DNA of 64,000 nucleotides from Hippasteria phrygiana (taxonomy: Eukaryota; Echinodermata; Asteroidea; Valvatida; Goniasteridae): assembly GCA_037893225.1 (NCBI GenBank), contig JAZGUH010000276.1, forward strand, positions 1,798,001-1,862,000, written 5' to 3'. Position 1 is the first letter of the stretch; each line of letters begins with the position of its first letter. This document shows, piece after piece, positions 52,506 through 64,000 of the stretch. Under the pieces are notes generated by a model that was not told the origin of the DNA, did not search any database, and was given only the letters and a program-made list of their open reading frames with translations. The translations under genes were made by a program, and so were the position numbers.

Positions 52506-52769
52506 GAAAATGAATTACAAATGTACATTGTACCAAGACGGTTTGCTTTTGTTTGATTCTGCATATAATTAGCTCTCCGACATTCTAAAAACCGGTTTCA
52601 GTTTTATTTATTTCCACTAAGTTTGGATATTTCACAAAAATACTTGTGAAAAGAACCAGTTTCTTTCACATTACCACCTGCTTGCGTACAAACTGATTTA
52701 GTGCTATGCAATTAATAGAACACATTGACATTGTTTTATAATTGTTGAAGTTTATTTACCTGACTGTAA

Positions 52770-53155
52770 AGGAAGAAGGTAAGTTGGTCTAATCGATGGT
52801 GGAAGTTACCCCACCTGGGTCTATAGGTCTGAAAATTGAATTGAATTATCCTCTATTTAGATCTGGGCCCAGGAAAACCGTAGGGGTTGACAATTCAAAA
52901 TGTCGCCAAAATTGTAACCCTTTGTCTAGAGTGGCTGCCTTTTAACCCCTTGAGTACCAGTTTTTACGGGAGACGTCGGGGTGTCGCAGTGGTTCTGGCA
53001 GCCAAGCGTTACATAAACAACAATCCAACAATGGACTGAAACTGCACAAACGGCGGCAAATGGTGTCATCCGGCCTGGTGGCACTTCTTTTTTTTACGCC
53101 AATATGGCGTCTTCTGTACGCAAAGGGTTTAGGCCTGGTATTGGGTGATTTCAAT
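52770..53155 (+). repeat. Family C repeat split by piggyBac-like MITE
   Basis: Left part up to gtggctgcc and right part ggcctggtattgggtgattt are one family C unit, interrupted by 52946-53127. Confidence 0.75.
52946..53127. mobile_element. piggyBac-like MITE copy 5, nested in family C
   Basis: Ends ccccttgagtacc and gtacgcaaaggg; flanks TTAA (52942-52945) and TTTA (53128-53131). Its insertion splits a family C copy at a known internal position. Confidence 0.8.
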
Positions 53156-53237
53156 TTGAAAAAATATATCCGACGGCATATATTGCTTTGTCTGAATTGT
53201 AGAAATTGCCAGCTATGATGAATGTGTATCATATATA

Positions 53238-54511
53238 CAGGCATCACAACTTTTAAGTTTGACTCTAATATTTTTTTCTGAATAACTCGAAAAGTAGTGC
53301 ACGAATTTCAAAAATTAAAGAAGCGAATGATAGAATGACATGTTCTTCACAATCTAATGGTGATACCGTGGAAATTCAATCATGCATACAAAATTGACTG
53401 TCATTTGAATGGAAATTGAGCTGTTAAAAAAAGTTGCAATAAACAGAATTGGTTCAATAGAAGGCTAAAGCATGTTGTTTTATTTCAGTACTCGCGCAGT
53501 AATGATAATAAAGATTATCACATAATTAAGAAATTTTCCAGAAATTAAAAACAAGATGCAATGTTTGTGTTCTCACAGATAAACCTCTAATTCTCAAAAA
53601 GCAAACGGACAACAAATTAACATGACAACAAAATGAATGTCAATTATGTCGGGCTTTGCTTGATATACATTGTTTCAACTTAGTCTCATTTTCAGGTTTA
53701 TCCTGCAGCGAAAACTTTCAGTTCAGTACGAGATTAGTCCACTGTTATTCTCCAGAACTGCCAAGCAGCGACGACACACATGCTGTTTGTCACGTTGTTG
53801 GTGAAAGTTCTCCCATGCTCTCTGCAGCATCTGGGTTAATTGGGCCAATGTGGTGTGGTTGGTCACCCGTCCAATCTGGTCCCAAAGATTCTCAGTGGGG
53901 TTTAAGTCCGGAGATTTTGAGTGCCATTTCAATCCCTCGATCCTCATGAAACTGTGAAGCCCTGTGAGTAGCATTGTCATCCATCAAGATGAAGTCTTGG
54001 CCTATGACTGCTGCATAGGGAATCACATGTGGCTCCAAGATTTCATTAACATAACGTGCACCAGTCATCAGATTGCCTTGAACAATTACCAAGTCTGTTT
54101 TCCCCCGAGAACTAATGCTGGCCCGTACCATCATAGTCCCCCTTTCATTTTGGTCGACTCCTTGGATGCAATCACTGCGTATCTGTTCTCCTGAGCACCT
54201 CCAAACACGCTGTCACCCATCAACTTTCTCTAGGAAAAAGCCGCACTCATTGGTGAATAAAACTCAACTAAACGTCTTAACTCACAGAACAGTGAATTAC
54301 ACTTTGCTGCAACTTTTGAAACATGCGTAATGTTTATTTTGGTGCCTGTAACTCGTAAAGGCGCACACAGATTTTAATCAAATTACCACCACAATTGTAG
54401 AACATGTCACTGTATCATTTACTTTTTAAATTTGCACATTCATGCAATACTTTTCCAGTTATTCAGAAAAATATTAGAGGGGAACTTTATTTATAGAAGT
54501 TGTGATGCCTG
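53238..54511 (-). mobile_element. Tc1-like transposon, inactivated
   Basis: TIRs caggcatcacaactt and aagttgtgatgcctg, flanked by the TA target duplication (53236-53237, 54512-54513). Its length of 1,274 bp is close to a full Tc1 element. On the minus strand, about 54250 to 53700 encodes Tc1 transposase C-terminal parts (LFTNECGFF, GKTDLVIVQGNL, VIGQDFILMDDNATHRA, SPDLNPTENLWDQI). An internal stop and a frameshift break the frame, so it is dead. Confidence 0.88.
53700..54260 (-). pseudogene. Tc1-type transposase remnant
   Basis: Two frames carry consecutive parts: one with MMVRASISSRGKTDLVIVQG through the DDNATHRA catalytic Asp region, the next with LKWHSKSPDLNPTENLWDQI carrying the last acidic catalytic position. 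The frame shift lies between HEDRGI and EWHSKSP. The N-terminal helix-turn-helix half is missing or unrecognisable. Confidence 0.85.
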
Positions 54512-54585
54512 TATGTATACATCTCAAAGAAACATACCACATTTTGTTTATTTGTAATTTGATGAACAGCTACTTTTTAAATTTC

Positions 54586-55585
54586 CTTCACGAATCAAAT
54601 TGATGATTATTTTATTATTAGTGATTCCACTCTTTGATGAAAAGATTGGCAAATACTTTTATTGTAATCTGCGGAGAGAGAGCCATCACGATACACCCTG
54701 TAGTGACAACACTGTCATTATAAGTTGACATGGACATCTAAGTGTACAAATGCTGTTCTGGTGTCAGTGTTGATAAAAAAAATCAATGAACAATTTAACT
54801 ACATTACAACTAGAGCCCGTTTCACACGAGCGCTGGAAACACACATCTGCGATGATTGGCGCCAGGTGTCTGCACTTTAAATTTACATGCACTTTAATTG
54901 TAAAAATAATTATATCATATTTGCTGTAAATATACAGCAACACCAATGAAATGTTTATTTACAGAGAATTTACTGTTCTACACAAATCTCATTACGCAAC
55001 AAGCAACTGATCAATCAAAACTGAATTTGTGTTTACAAAAGCCATGTTAAATTTTAATGTTTCCTTCCTCCATGTGTCGAGCAACAGCAAACTGCACATG
55101 CGTAAAGGTGATTTCACTGCACAGTATCTCATCGATACATTCACACGACCAATCTCAGTGATCGTCGCATGGATGCAAAATGTTGGAGGTCTCGATCCCT
55201 GTCACGAACCGCACGGGACCCATGCGATTTGGTGACAGGGATACACTTTCACACGGCACGGAATCCGTGCGTTCGTGACATCTATGCGATTTCATCGCAT
55301 GGGACCCGTGTTTCCAATGCTCATGTGAAACGGGCTTAACACGATTCATAACACAAGGTTTGGAGGATTACAAATGAGATACTAGGTCATAATGATGAAA
55401 TAACGGTAAATATACTTTAACAAACAGCTTTGCTTTCAACAGGATTTCCAACAAAATGTTGAACGGAAATCCAGTGTTTCGTGATGGCTCTCTCTCCGCG
55501 GATTACAATAAAAGTATTTGCCACTCTTTTCATCAAAGAGTGGAATCACTAATAATAAAATAATCACGAATTTGATTCGTGAAGT
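54586..55585. repeat. 1-kb inverted repeat with about 115-bp arms
   Basis: Left arm 54586-54703 (ttagtgattccactctttga, ctgcggagagagagccatca) recurs inverted at 55465-55585. Between the arms, 54812-55340 is a second TIR element (agcccgtttcacac, gtgtgaaacgggct-like ends). Confidence 0.8.
54812..55340. mobile_element. TIR MITE (agcccgtttcacacgag)
   Basis: agcccgtttcacacgagcgc at the left pairs with tgctcatgtgaaacgggctt at the right; gctggaaacac and gtgtttccaatgc also pair. Non-coding. Nested inside the larger inverted repeat. Confidence 0.7.
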
Positions 55586-55739
55586 GAAAATGTCATTTTT
55601 GGGGTCCAAAATAGACAAAAATTGCAAGGTCATACATTGTAAATGAAAGCAGGATTACAAGAGCAATGATTGCTTAACAAATGTTCCAGACAATCTTGAA
55701 GTATTGAGATGGCTGAAGGATATTAGGTCTTAATAGTCA

Positions 55740-57320
55740 GAATAAGTCAGGGTCGCAAGGTTAAGAAAAAAAGACCAACTTGACCAAAAAGTGGCAAGGG
55801 GTACCTTGCCATTTTTGTCTATTTTGGACCCCAAAAATTAAATTTTTAAAGATTGCTTAAAGCTTTAAGACGTATGTGGGAGTGCAACAAACTTGCATTT
55901 ATTTTGATAGTTCAAAAGGCATTGGCCTATCTTGTAGAAATACTGAAAATATTCCTCAATTTTGAAAAACATGAAATCTTAAAAAAAGAAAAAAACATTA
56001 ATAAAATCGGTAGCTAACATCTTCACCTTTATGCGATTTTTATGCCAGACATATATACTGCTTTGATTGTCAGAAATGAATCTCTTGTAGAAAGGTTACA
56101 AATTTTCATAATTCTTTAAGAATATTATTTTTTTTAAATAAACGGATGAGATCTGACATTTAAAATTAACGCCTGAAGTCTTCGTTCTATTGTCAATCTA
56201 TGCTGCAATTTTTTGGCCAGAAAAAAATGGTAAGGGTACCCCTTGCCTTTTTAGTCGATTTTTGGCCCAAACAATTGTATTTTCCAAAATTCTTAGAAAC
56301 TGATTTAGAGACACATAGGAATGCCAAAAAATTGTACAATTTTTTTTCTCAACAAAATCATACAAATGGAAGAATGATTTCTTGCATCTAAAAACTGCAT
56401 GGCGCTAGTCTCTATTCCACTGTCCATCTATGCTGCAATTTTTAGGCCAGCTTTTTTTTTGCCTTTTTTGTCGATTTTGGTCCAAAATTTTTTGAAACTG
56501 ATTTAAAAGACACGTCGGACAAAATCTAATGATTTCTGACATCTAATGGCTGAAGTCTTCATTCCATTGTCCATCTAGGCTGTAATTTTTAGGCCAACTT
56601 TTGTTTTGGCCAGAAAAAAAATAGCAAGGGGTACCCCTTGCCATTTTTTGTAAATTCTGGCCAAAAATAAACATTTTCCAAAATTGTTTGAAACTCATTC
56701 AAGAGACATGTATGACTACCAGAAACCTATTTTCAGTCATAAAAGCATATCTTGTAGAAATATGGAAATTTTTCAACAATTAGAAAATTATTTTTAAAAA
56801 TAATTGTGGATTGTTTGACGAATTATAAAAAAAAAAATTAAAAAGTTAGAACACTTTCCGACATCTAAAACTGCACGGCGCAAGACTATTGTATTGTCCA
56901 TCTATGCTACAATGTTTAGGTCAGCTTTTTTTTTTTGGGGGGGGGGGGGGGCAGAAAAAAAATGTTAAGGGGTACCCCTTACCAACGTGTCTTTTTTGGC
57001 CAAAAATTGTTTGAAACTAATTATTAGACATGTCTGACTTCAAGATTCTGATTTTCATAGTCATAAAAGCATATCTTGTAGAAATATTGATTTTTAAAAA
57101 CAATATTAAGAAAATATGAAACAGTTAAAAAAAAAAAATCTTTAAAAAATCAAGGGATGACTTCCGACATCTGAAATTGCACAGCTGAAGTCCTTATTCC
57201 ATTATCCATCTATGCTGCAATTGTTGGGTCAACTATGTTTTAACAGGAAAAAAAATGGTAAGGGGTACACTTGCCAATTTTGTAGATTTTGGCCAAACAT
57301 TTTTTTGAAACTACTATTCA
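55740..57320 (+). repeat. Diverged tandem array, ggggtacccc motif
   Basis: Five landmarks with the palindrome aaggggtaccccttgcc (about 55797, 56231, 56627, 56967, 57258), plus one unit lacking it near 56455. Shared modules include catatcttgtagaaatat, tccatctatgctgcaattt and ttccgacatctaaaactgca. Unit length about 290-430 bp. No coding content. Fills the space between gene B and RRP9. Confidence 0.7.
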
Positions 57321-57812
57321 CAAAAGTGCAATGTGCAAATTAGGGAATTTTGTGCATTGGTCATGTCTATTTTAAAAACAAGGATATTTTTCTTCTTTCT
57401 TCCAAAGTATTGGTAATTATAAACACTTTATGCTCAGTACTCACTGAGAACCTGTGATCAAAAACTGCGCCGACTTGCCAAAGCGAGACTCAAACCAATG
57501 AAAAATTCTACCTTCTGTCGCTAGCTTAGGTCTTCTCTTTTAAACTACGCTTATTCGCCTGCCTGCTGAACACTAGCAAGTTAGCTGGTCTCGTTACAAA
57601 ATCTGGACTAGTAACCAGCACTGCATAAAGGTAGTGGGGTCAAGACCACTTAACCCTGTGAAGTTATTTGTCATAGAAAAATCACCCCGCATACAAATGA
57701 TATAACACTGCGTTTACAACGTTTCCCAACTCGGGACATTCGTAAAAGTTACATCATAGTATATGGCTTCTTTGACATAAGGTACATTGTACATAGAAAC
57801 TTATTTGAAGAT
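57321..57812. other. Spacer, nothing recognised
   Basis: No ORF or repeat hallmark seen apart from A/T-rich stretches. Confidence 0.3.
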
Positions 57813-58030
57813 TTCAGGGATGAGATTGGCCAGAAATGAAAAATCCACGAGGACCACAGATCAACATAGAGATTGTATATGCCTAAAGGCACCCCCTTAA
57901 AATATCTAATTTTATTGGTCTATATCCACTTTTACAGGTAAAAATACCTTTTTGAAGACACCTCAGGAATTCCAGATTGCAAAAGAGATTCTTAAAAAAT
58001 CCTGAAATCAGGAAAAATCCTCTAGGATTT
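57813..58030. mobile_element. MITE related to 34525-34789, partial
   Basis: tcagggatgagattggcca end, then aaatccacgaggaccacaga and ttattggtctatatccactt match the gene A 3' element in reverse. The other end is lost. Confidence 0.6.
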
Positions 58031-58312
58031 GTTTTGTTTATTTGTATCAGGGACCTAAAGCAAACTACTGTTATTTCCTTATGGTCGTGGTGTGCATGCA
58101 AAACCAGCTAGGAATTGACATGATCTCATCTTGTGCGGACAGAAGCACGCTGTTCTGTACTCACCTGGCTACATGAGTGCAATGAGGTAAAACACAGTGT
58201 GACATCAAAAATATCCAAAAGGTCTATTCATCAAAAATATAACTTTTCTTCCTACAAATTGGTACTTGTGCTGTCTTTACTACAACATTCCTGACCGTTG
58301 AAGGGGTTGTTT

Positions 58313-58318
58313 TTTATT
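58313..58318 (-). terminator. Candidate RRP9 polyA signal
   Basis: TTTATT on the plus strand (AATAAA on the minus strand), 24 bp after the stop codon. A second is at 58037-58042. Confidence 0.4.
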
Positions 58319-58341
58319 CAGGGTGGGGAATGACTTGTCCC

Positions 58342-61300
58342 TCACTGTTTGTCGTCAGTTTTCTTCTTCAACTTGATGAGGACGATGCTATTCTTTGCCT
58401 TCTTGAGTCGCCACCATCTTCCTAGTCGGTGTTCCTGGCCGACACCAGCCACTAATAGGCTCCCGTCACTGGTAAACTGCAATGCATTGACAAAGCCGAC
58501 CTGAAAAAAATAGACAAAAACTTTTTATACATAAACATCCGTTATATCAGAACTCAAACAATTCTCTTCCTAAAAGAGCTATGTCCGTACTTTGAGGGGG
58601 TATCACCCTAAAGTAATTTTTTTAATTTCTTAGCATTTGATAAGTTACAAGCTTTCCAAGAAAGAAGCATTTAATGCATTTCCAATTTTGAATAAGGAAT
58701 GGGATTGTTTGGACATCCATTGTTAGTTATGCCCCCGAATTATTCATACCCATGCCAAATTTGGGGTGGATCATTTTATTTATTATTTCTACTTTTATGC
58801 TAATGTGTGAAACCAAAATATATGTAGATTTGTACATGCCAACTAAAAGTCATTAAGTAAAGCCTAAGTTCCGCCAATCCAGCTTTTATGTATGAGAGAA
58901 AAGCAAACGACCAGATTTTTCATAGGGTATGAATATTTTTGGGCATAACTGTACTTGTTCACAGTGACGGACATAGCGGCTTCAAGTTTTGAACTCACAG
59001 GTAAGAACTAGTTGACATTCCCAAATTCCCCACCAACGGAGAGCATTGTTCACACTATCACGGCTGGATTTTAGACTGAACACTGATTACTGGGTCTTGA
59101 CCACAATGTGATTTTTTTTTTATGCAAGTTCCCCCCAAACAAGGCTTAAAAGCCACTCGTGCTACCAAGCTACAAAAAGAAGGTAGGAATTAATATTCCT
59201 CTTGAAACAGGAAAGATCGTAAGATGAAGGGAAACATTGGCATACCTTTTTGTTCTACATCTAGGTACAGCTAGAGTATATTGGTGGGAACAGGCGGAAA
59301 GCAGAGTTTCACGCTCAAACACCCTAACTGGAGGAACCAAGCTGGACAAGCCGGTGGAACGTTTACCACGAAACATTCACCATGAAACGCTTGTAAGGCA
59401 AAGCCCAACTCTTCTAATATGCACACATAAAAACCCAAAAGTGGAATTTGTAGTCTGCAACATCTTGACTTACAATGTCTATGCTAGCAAGCGGTTGTAA
59501 GGATCTGAAGCCATCAGAGCACTGCCACAGACGAATCTTGCAATCTTTAGAACCTGCTGGTCCAACAAAAAAGCAAAAAGCAAAGTGAAAAAGTTGCTCA
59601 ATACTTCCGTTTTCAAAATGAAATACACATGTATGAGAAAGGAGGTTTACATGAAGATACATCATCCGATGATGTCCTATAAAGACTCTCTAAACACTTT
59701 GCAAAAAATGCAAAGCAATAAAGTGCCAAATTCACTGGGAGCGGCGAGTCAGTCTCACCAACAATGGAATACCTACCTGGGTCTATAGGTCTGAAAATAC
59801 GGATACTTTCTCTGGAATCTGTTGAAGACTTATCCTCTATTTAGATCTGGGCCCAGGAAAACCGTAAGGTTCGTGGGGTTGGCAATTCAAAATGTGGCCA
59901 AGTCTAACACCTCTGATCGTAACCCTTTAGGGTGGAGTGGTTAATCTGTGGTCAGGCCAGGCCGTTGAAAGCCTGGCCAAGCCCCTGTCCCTGATTGTAC
60001 ACAATAAACTGTCCATGAATTCTGGAGTCCAGCCGGCTCCCATTGTTCACCCAGACATGACTGACAGCTGAGGCATCTTTTGATCCTGCCGTGGGAGGGG
60101 CTACAACCAGGCCTGGCCTGGCAGAGGCCGGGCTTTATTGATTAGTTGATGCTCTATTGTTAGATGATTTGTGGCTCACAATAGCAAGAGTAAAAGCCTG
60201 AAGGCCCGGGCATGGCTGGGATTTTCAAAGGCCTGGCCCGACCACAGATTAACCACTCCTCCCTTACCTAGAGTGGCTTTTAACCTTGTATTGGGTGATT
60301 TCAGGAAAAAAAAACTTACCCGAGCCTAGAAGATCAGTACTCTGCAGTGCGGCCACTGATGATATCCAGTTTTCCTCCTGTGAAATTGAGGTGTCTTGAG
60401 TCTCAGAATGGCCGTTGGTGATGGTGTCAAACCATTTGGAGTGAGCATTCTTCACCACGGCAACCGGTTTCTTCTTCAAGACGCTCCACAAAGAAATTGA
60501 CCTGCAACGAAACGAGAAGTGAAACACACACCCTCTACACCAGCTGGCCAAAAATCTTGCCGGGAATTTTTCCTTTTGTTCAATTTAGGCATACCATGAC
60601 GAGGCCACACACGCAAGGAAATGTATTGATGGGCTTACTTCGCACAGCTAAACAAAATTTGTGATTCAACAGCACTGTTTGTCATTAGCCAAATATGCTA
60701 CAAGAAATTCCTGGAAGTTAAATTGAGAGTAACACCTGCTAGGGCTGTCCCGAATACACCGAATATTCGATCGTCAACCAAATATTCGAATACCTTTTTG
60801 CCAATTCGAGAAAAATATATGCAAGTCCAGATATGACTCGGATGCTATTTAATAAAAAAGTTACGGCACTTAGTGTCAAATGCCGCATTTTTGTCGACGG
60901 TAACTGTTTGTGGATGGAGGTTTATTGTTCCCGTCCGTAAAACCTTTGATACTAAGGGGATAAAAGTGTGATGACCCGGTCTTTACCACGTCAATAATAA
61001 CCAAGGAGGGGCGTGACCGCTGTTAATGGACCGAGCCGAAGGCGAGGTCCATTAACAGCGGTCACGACCCTTCGAGGTTATTATTGACTGGTAAAGACCG
61101 GGTCATCACACTTTTATCCCCATTCATAAATGCCTTCTTACGAAAAATGCAAAAACCTCCCGTAAAAAGGACAAAATGCGAAGCTTTTTCACCCCACCTT
61201 TTCTCCCATTTGCTCAGTACAAAACACATGCGCGTGAAGGCGCTCCGCGCCTGTCTGTCGCATGCGCGTACGCACACGCACAGGATGCAGCGTTTTATAC

Positions 61301-62385
61301 GCGTGGATTAGCGTTGTCTTACATTATGAAATTCAGTACATCTTGGGCGCGCACCTACTACGCTCTCCCTGTTGCGTATCGGCTGAGAACAGCTGGTTAT
61401 GACGCACCGTGTTTAAACAACTTCCAGCCGTGTTTAAACAACCGTTTAAACACACCCACGTGACAGGCTCTCGACCAATAGGGATAGTAAAACTCACTGA
61501 GGCATTTATGAATTATAAATAATTTAGGGCAATAATGCAGTAATTGTGCACATAAAACACCGGCATGCTTTGCATGCAACTTTTTACCTGCTAGGCATTC
61601 GGTTCCAGCTGACCCGTTAAAAACTTGATTGGTGAGTACCGGTATCGAATATTCGTATATTCGGTCAAACCATGTTTCAAATAATCAAATACTAAATTAT
61701 TTAATAAATGAACTGCCCTAACACCTGCATTTGTATTAATCATCGCTATCGGACACATGAAACTTGAAAGTGAGCTCTTTTGTAATATTAATGGTCCACA
61801 ATGCAAGTGAAGATGTCTTCTTACCCATCGTCACTTCCACTGACGAAATGTTCCTCGTTTATCAACCTCACACAGTCTATGGAGCCCCTGAAAAGAATTA
61901 CACATTTTTTGGGGGTAAACAAAAACTGTGGCGACTTTAATGGATTTAAATTCTTCAATACCACATTGGTATTATTATCCAACACACTACTTTCTTTGTT
62001 CCGTCATGCATAAATCACTCAAGCAAAAGAAATCAGTTTGTTGTGTGGTAAGTTTTTCGACCAAACATTTCAATATCAACTCAATATTAACTGACAAGGA
62101 AAATGTTGTTTGTGGTTTGTTCTTTGAAAACAGCTTTATCGTCAACATTTAAACACACATCTGTTAAATTAGCGAAGTTATGGTTATTTTTTTATATTTT
62201 TTTTCCCCAAGGGGAAACTTAAAACGTATTGTACGAGAATACTTTAGATACTATTTTCTCAAAGTACTATAATGACGGCACAGATTTGAAAGCACCATCA
62301 GAAATATCTGAAAATACTAAAACTATTCTCCCCCATTTGGGGAAATAGAAATCTGTTACACATTCAGTACTTCTCCCCCCCCCCC

Positions 62386-62421
<36 letters not shown>

Positions 62422-63699
62422 TTCTGGCCCAAGGAAAATTAGGGGTTACCTCTAGAAATCTTCGAGATTTTGCCTTTCTGGATTTGAATTCTAGATACGT
62501 CACTGAACTCAACTCTGGTACTTAAAGGTTGAAAGGAAAAACTTGATTGCTATCACTCACCCCGGACTGTTGTATATCAGCTGGGATTCCTCGATAATCT
62601 TCCAGACCCTTAACGAGTTATCCCGCCCCCCTGCAGTCACCGCCCTCTCTCTGGAGAGACTGTCGATGGCAGTGATGCTGTCCTGATGTCCAAATCTGTC
62701 AACGGAAAGGAAAATAAAGGGGGGGGGGGCAGTGAATGGTTAGAGGTGATGGGTCTTCTAAATATCCTAGTGGTCTTGATGATAAAGCGACTGCTCTTAA
62801 CTTCTAAATTTGAGAAAGATGCTAGGATGGGCAGATAGAAATTTTCTATTATTTATTCCACCTCATATGTCCATCCCTAGATTTTTATGACTACCTGGAT
62901 TGCATAAAATAGGGGACACCATTACAGTAATAATCAATTGTATTGGATTAAAGCCCATCACTACAGGCTTTGTCTGCACTTGTTTCATCCCACACAGGTC
63001 ATTGTACTAACCTAAGCTGTCTTCAGTAAGAAGATTTTCCCCTCATACACTAGAGCTTCTACCTCCACAGAAATGCCACAGGGGACATATGAGGTTGAAT
63101 ATACTATAACATACATGTAGACATACTCGGCAACAACACGACAAAATTCCATGCATCACGTGGATTGACCTGGGTCAGTACTCACAAGGTTTCCACATAG
63201 GCCATTTCATCCAGGTTCCAGACTTTCACAGACCGGTCGTGGGAAGCACTGTATAATGTGTGCGTGCCTTTCCTGAATGCAAGACCCTGATGAACACAAA
63301 TACGACATTTGACAATGTGTTATTAAACCTGCCTTTAATTAAACTCAAATAAGGTCAAATTCCATCACTTCAAATTCCATCATTTCAAAATAAACCGTAA
63401 AGAATTTCTTTACGATAATCTACACGTCTGCCAAGCTTCAACAACGCTTCCACGTCAAACATCAGTAAATCATATACTCACTGATACGGCATCTCTGTGG
63501 CCCCTGAACGTGTGTAAAAGCTGGCCGTTGCCTGGATTCCATACATGAATGACTTTACTACGGCAGCCCGACGCTAAGAAACTACCGTCGCTGGAGATGG
63601 CTAATGCTAGGATGTGAGTAGTGTGGCCTTTGTGCGTCTCCTCTCTACCCTTTTTCCCGCCCGGTATGACAAACTCTTTACGACACGTTTCAAGGTTCC
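58342..63699 (-). CDS. RRP9: RRP9 (U3-55K), C-terminal seven exons, partial
   Basis: RRP9 is the WD40 protein of the box C/D U3 snoRNP, needed for 18S rRNA processing in the nucleolus. Minus-strand coding exons in order: 63699-63482, 63286-63186, 62695-62561, 61887-61825, 60501-60320, 59553-59474, 58500-58342 (stop TGA at 58344-58342). All joins are GT-AG and in frame, about 311 residues. Human RRP9 has about 475, so the N-terminal third (basic region, first WD repeats) is outside the window. Repeats visible: GHTTHILALAISSDGSFLAS, GHRDAVSGLAFRKGTHTLYS with SHDRSVKVWN, FGHQDSITAIDSLSRERAV, HFVSGSDDGSISLWSV, LLGSGSKDCKIRLWQC and the diagnostic VGFVNALQF...GVGQEHRLGRWWRLK end. It ends in a basic KLKKK tail. 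Convergent with gene B. Confidence 0.95.
59745..60300 (+). repeat. Family C repeat split by TIR element
   Basis: cctgggtctataggtctgaa and gatctgggcccaggaaaacc at the left, tagagtggcttttaaccttg at the right, interrupted by 59934-60259. RRP9 intron. Confidence 0.7.
59934..60259. mobile_element. TIR MITE (ggagtggttaatctgtgg) nested in family C
   Basis: ggagtggttaatctgtggtc is inverted against gaccacagattaaccactcc (20 bp perfect). Inner ggccaggccgttgaaagcct and aaaggcctggcc also pair. Confidence 0.8.
60740..61720. mobile_element. hAT element (tagggctgtcc family) with 8-bp TSD
   Basis: Starts tagggctgtcccgaata and ends gaactgcccta, flanked by identical acacctgc (60732-60739, 61721-61728). 981 bp; contains the hairpin 60956-61121 and a second TIR insert (attcataaatgcc near 61123; ggcatttatgaat near 61500). 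No transposase. RRP9 intron. Confidence 0.9.
60956..61121. repeat. 166-bp near-perfect palindrome nested in hAT
   Basis: ggggataaaagtgtgatgac and gtcatcacacttttatcccc close a long stem (ccggtctttacca, tcaataataacc, gaccgctgttaatgga all pair). The loop is ccgagccgaaggcgagg. Confidence 0.85.
62373..62419 (+). repeat. Poly-C/poly-A tract
   Basis: About 14 C followed by about 30 A, in an RRP9 intron; possibly an old retroelement tail. Confidence 0.7.
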
Positions 63700-64000
63700 C
63701 TGCCAAAAAGAATTATGAAGTTTGAAATAAGCGTAAGTGAAGTGAACAAGTTTGTATGCATATACAAGCTGACCAAATAATAATATTAATTTGTTCATTT
63801 TGCAGAGATACCATAAAAATGTTCTAAAGCGCATTACAAATTCAGAACAATTGTTAAAAATAATAATAAATTATATATTAAAATTGAACATTAATCTTAA
63901 AAATAAAAAGACATTACATATTTTACAAAACACCATCAGAACTAAAACAATTTAAACTTACAAAAGTAAAATCCTACATGTGAAATACACCAATAATAAG

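Overview
This is eukaryotic nuclear DNA from an animal: AT-rich, with intron-split genes, GT-AG splice junctions and a very high load of small transposons. The BBS2 exons read as a 720-residue protein close to the vertebrate one. The rest of the window (CUB-Ig-trypsin genes, tRNA-derived SINE-like repeats, palindromic MITEs, hAT, piggyBac-like, Tc1 and non-LTR remnants) fits an invertebrate deuterostome. An echinoderm such as a sea star is my best guess, but only an inference.

Layout. (1) 993-22,781, plus strand: complete BBS2 in 17 coding exons; every exon joins in frame. Its introns hold most of the recognisable MITEs. (2) 22,782-25,749: 3' flank of BBS2 and an intergenic stretch. (3) 25,750-34,441, plus strand: gene A, six coding exons, 640 residues: signal peptide, three Ig-type segments and a trypsin-like domain whose catalytic His is replaced by Ala. 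(4) 34,442-38,738: repeats, including a hAT element with an intact 8-bp target duplication. (5) 38,739-51,483, plus strand: gene B, nine coding exons, 878 residues: signal peptide, CUB, Gly/Asp-rich linker, CUB, two Ig domains and a trypsin domain with an intact catalytic triad. (6) 51,484-58,341: intergenic repeats, including a Tc1-like element with a broken transposase, a large inverted repeat and a diverged tandem array. (7) 58,342-63,699, minus strand: the C-terminal seven coding exons of RRP9 (U3 snoRNP 55K WD-repeat protein). Its N-terminal exons lie beyond the right edge.

How the genes relate. BBS2 (ciliary BBSome) and RRP9 (nucleolar pre-rRNA processing) are unrelated housekeeping-type genes flanking a lineage-specific pair. 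A and B are tandem paralogues with matching signal-peptide exons, matching phase-1 exon borders and nearly identical 3' halves of their protease exons. B looks like an active secreted protease whose layout parallels the complement MASPs, with Ig domains where MASPs have CCP domains. A looks like its catalytically dead partner. An active protease beside a pseudoprotease paralogue is the most interesting system in the window; a role in immunity or in regulating the active enzyme is only a hypothesis.
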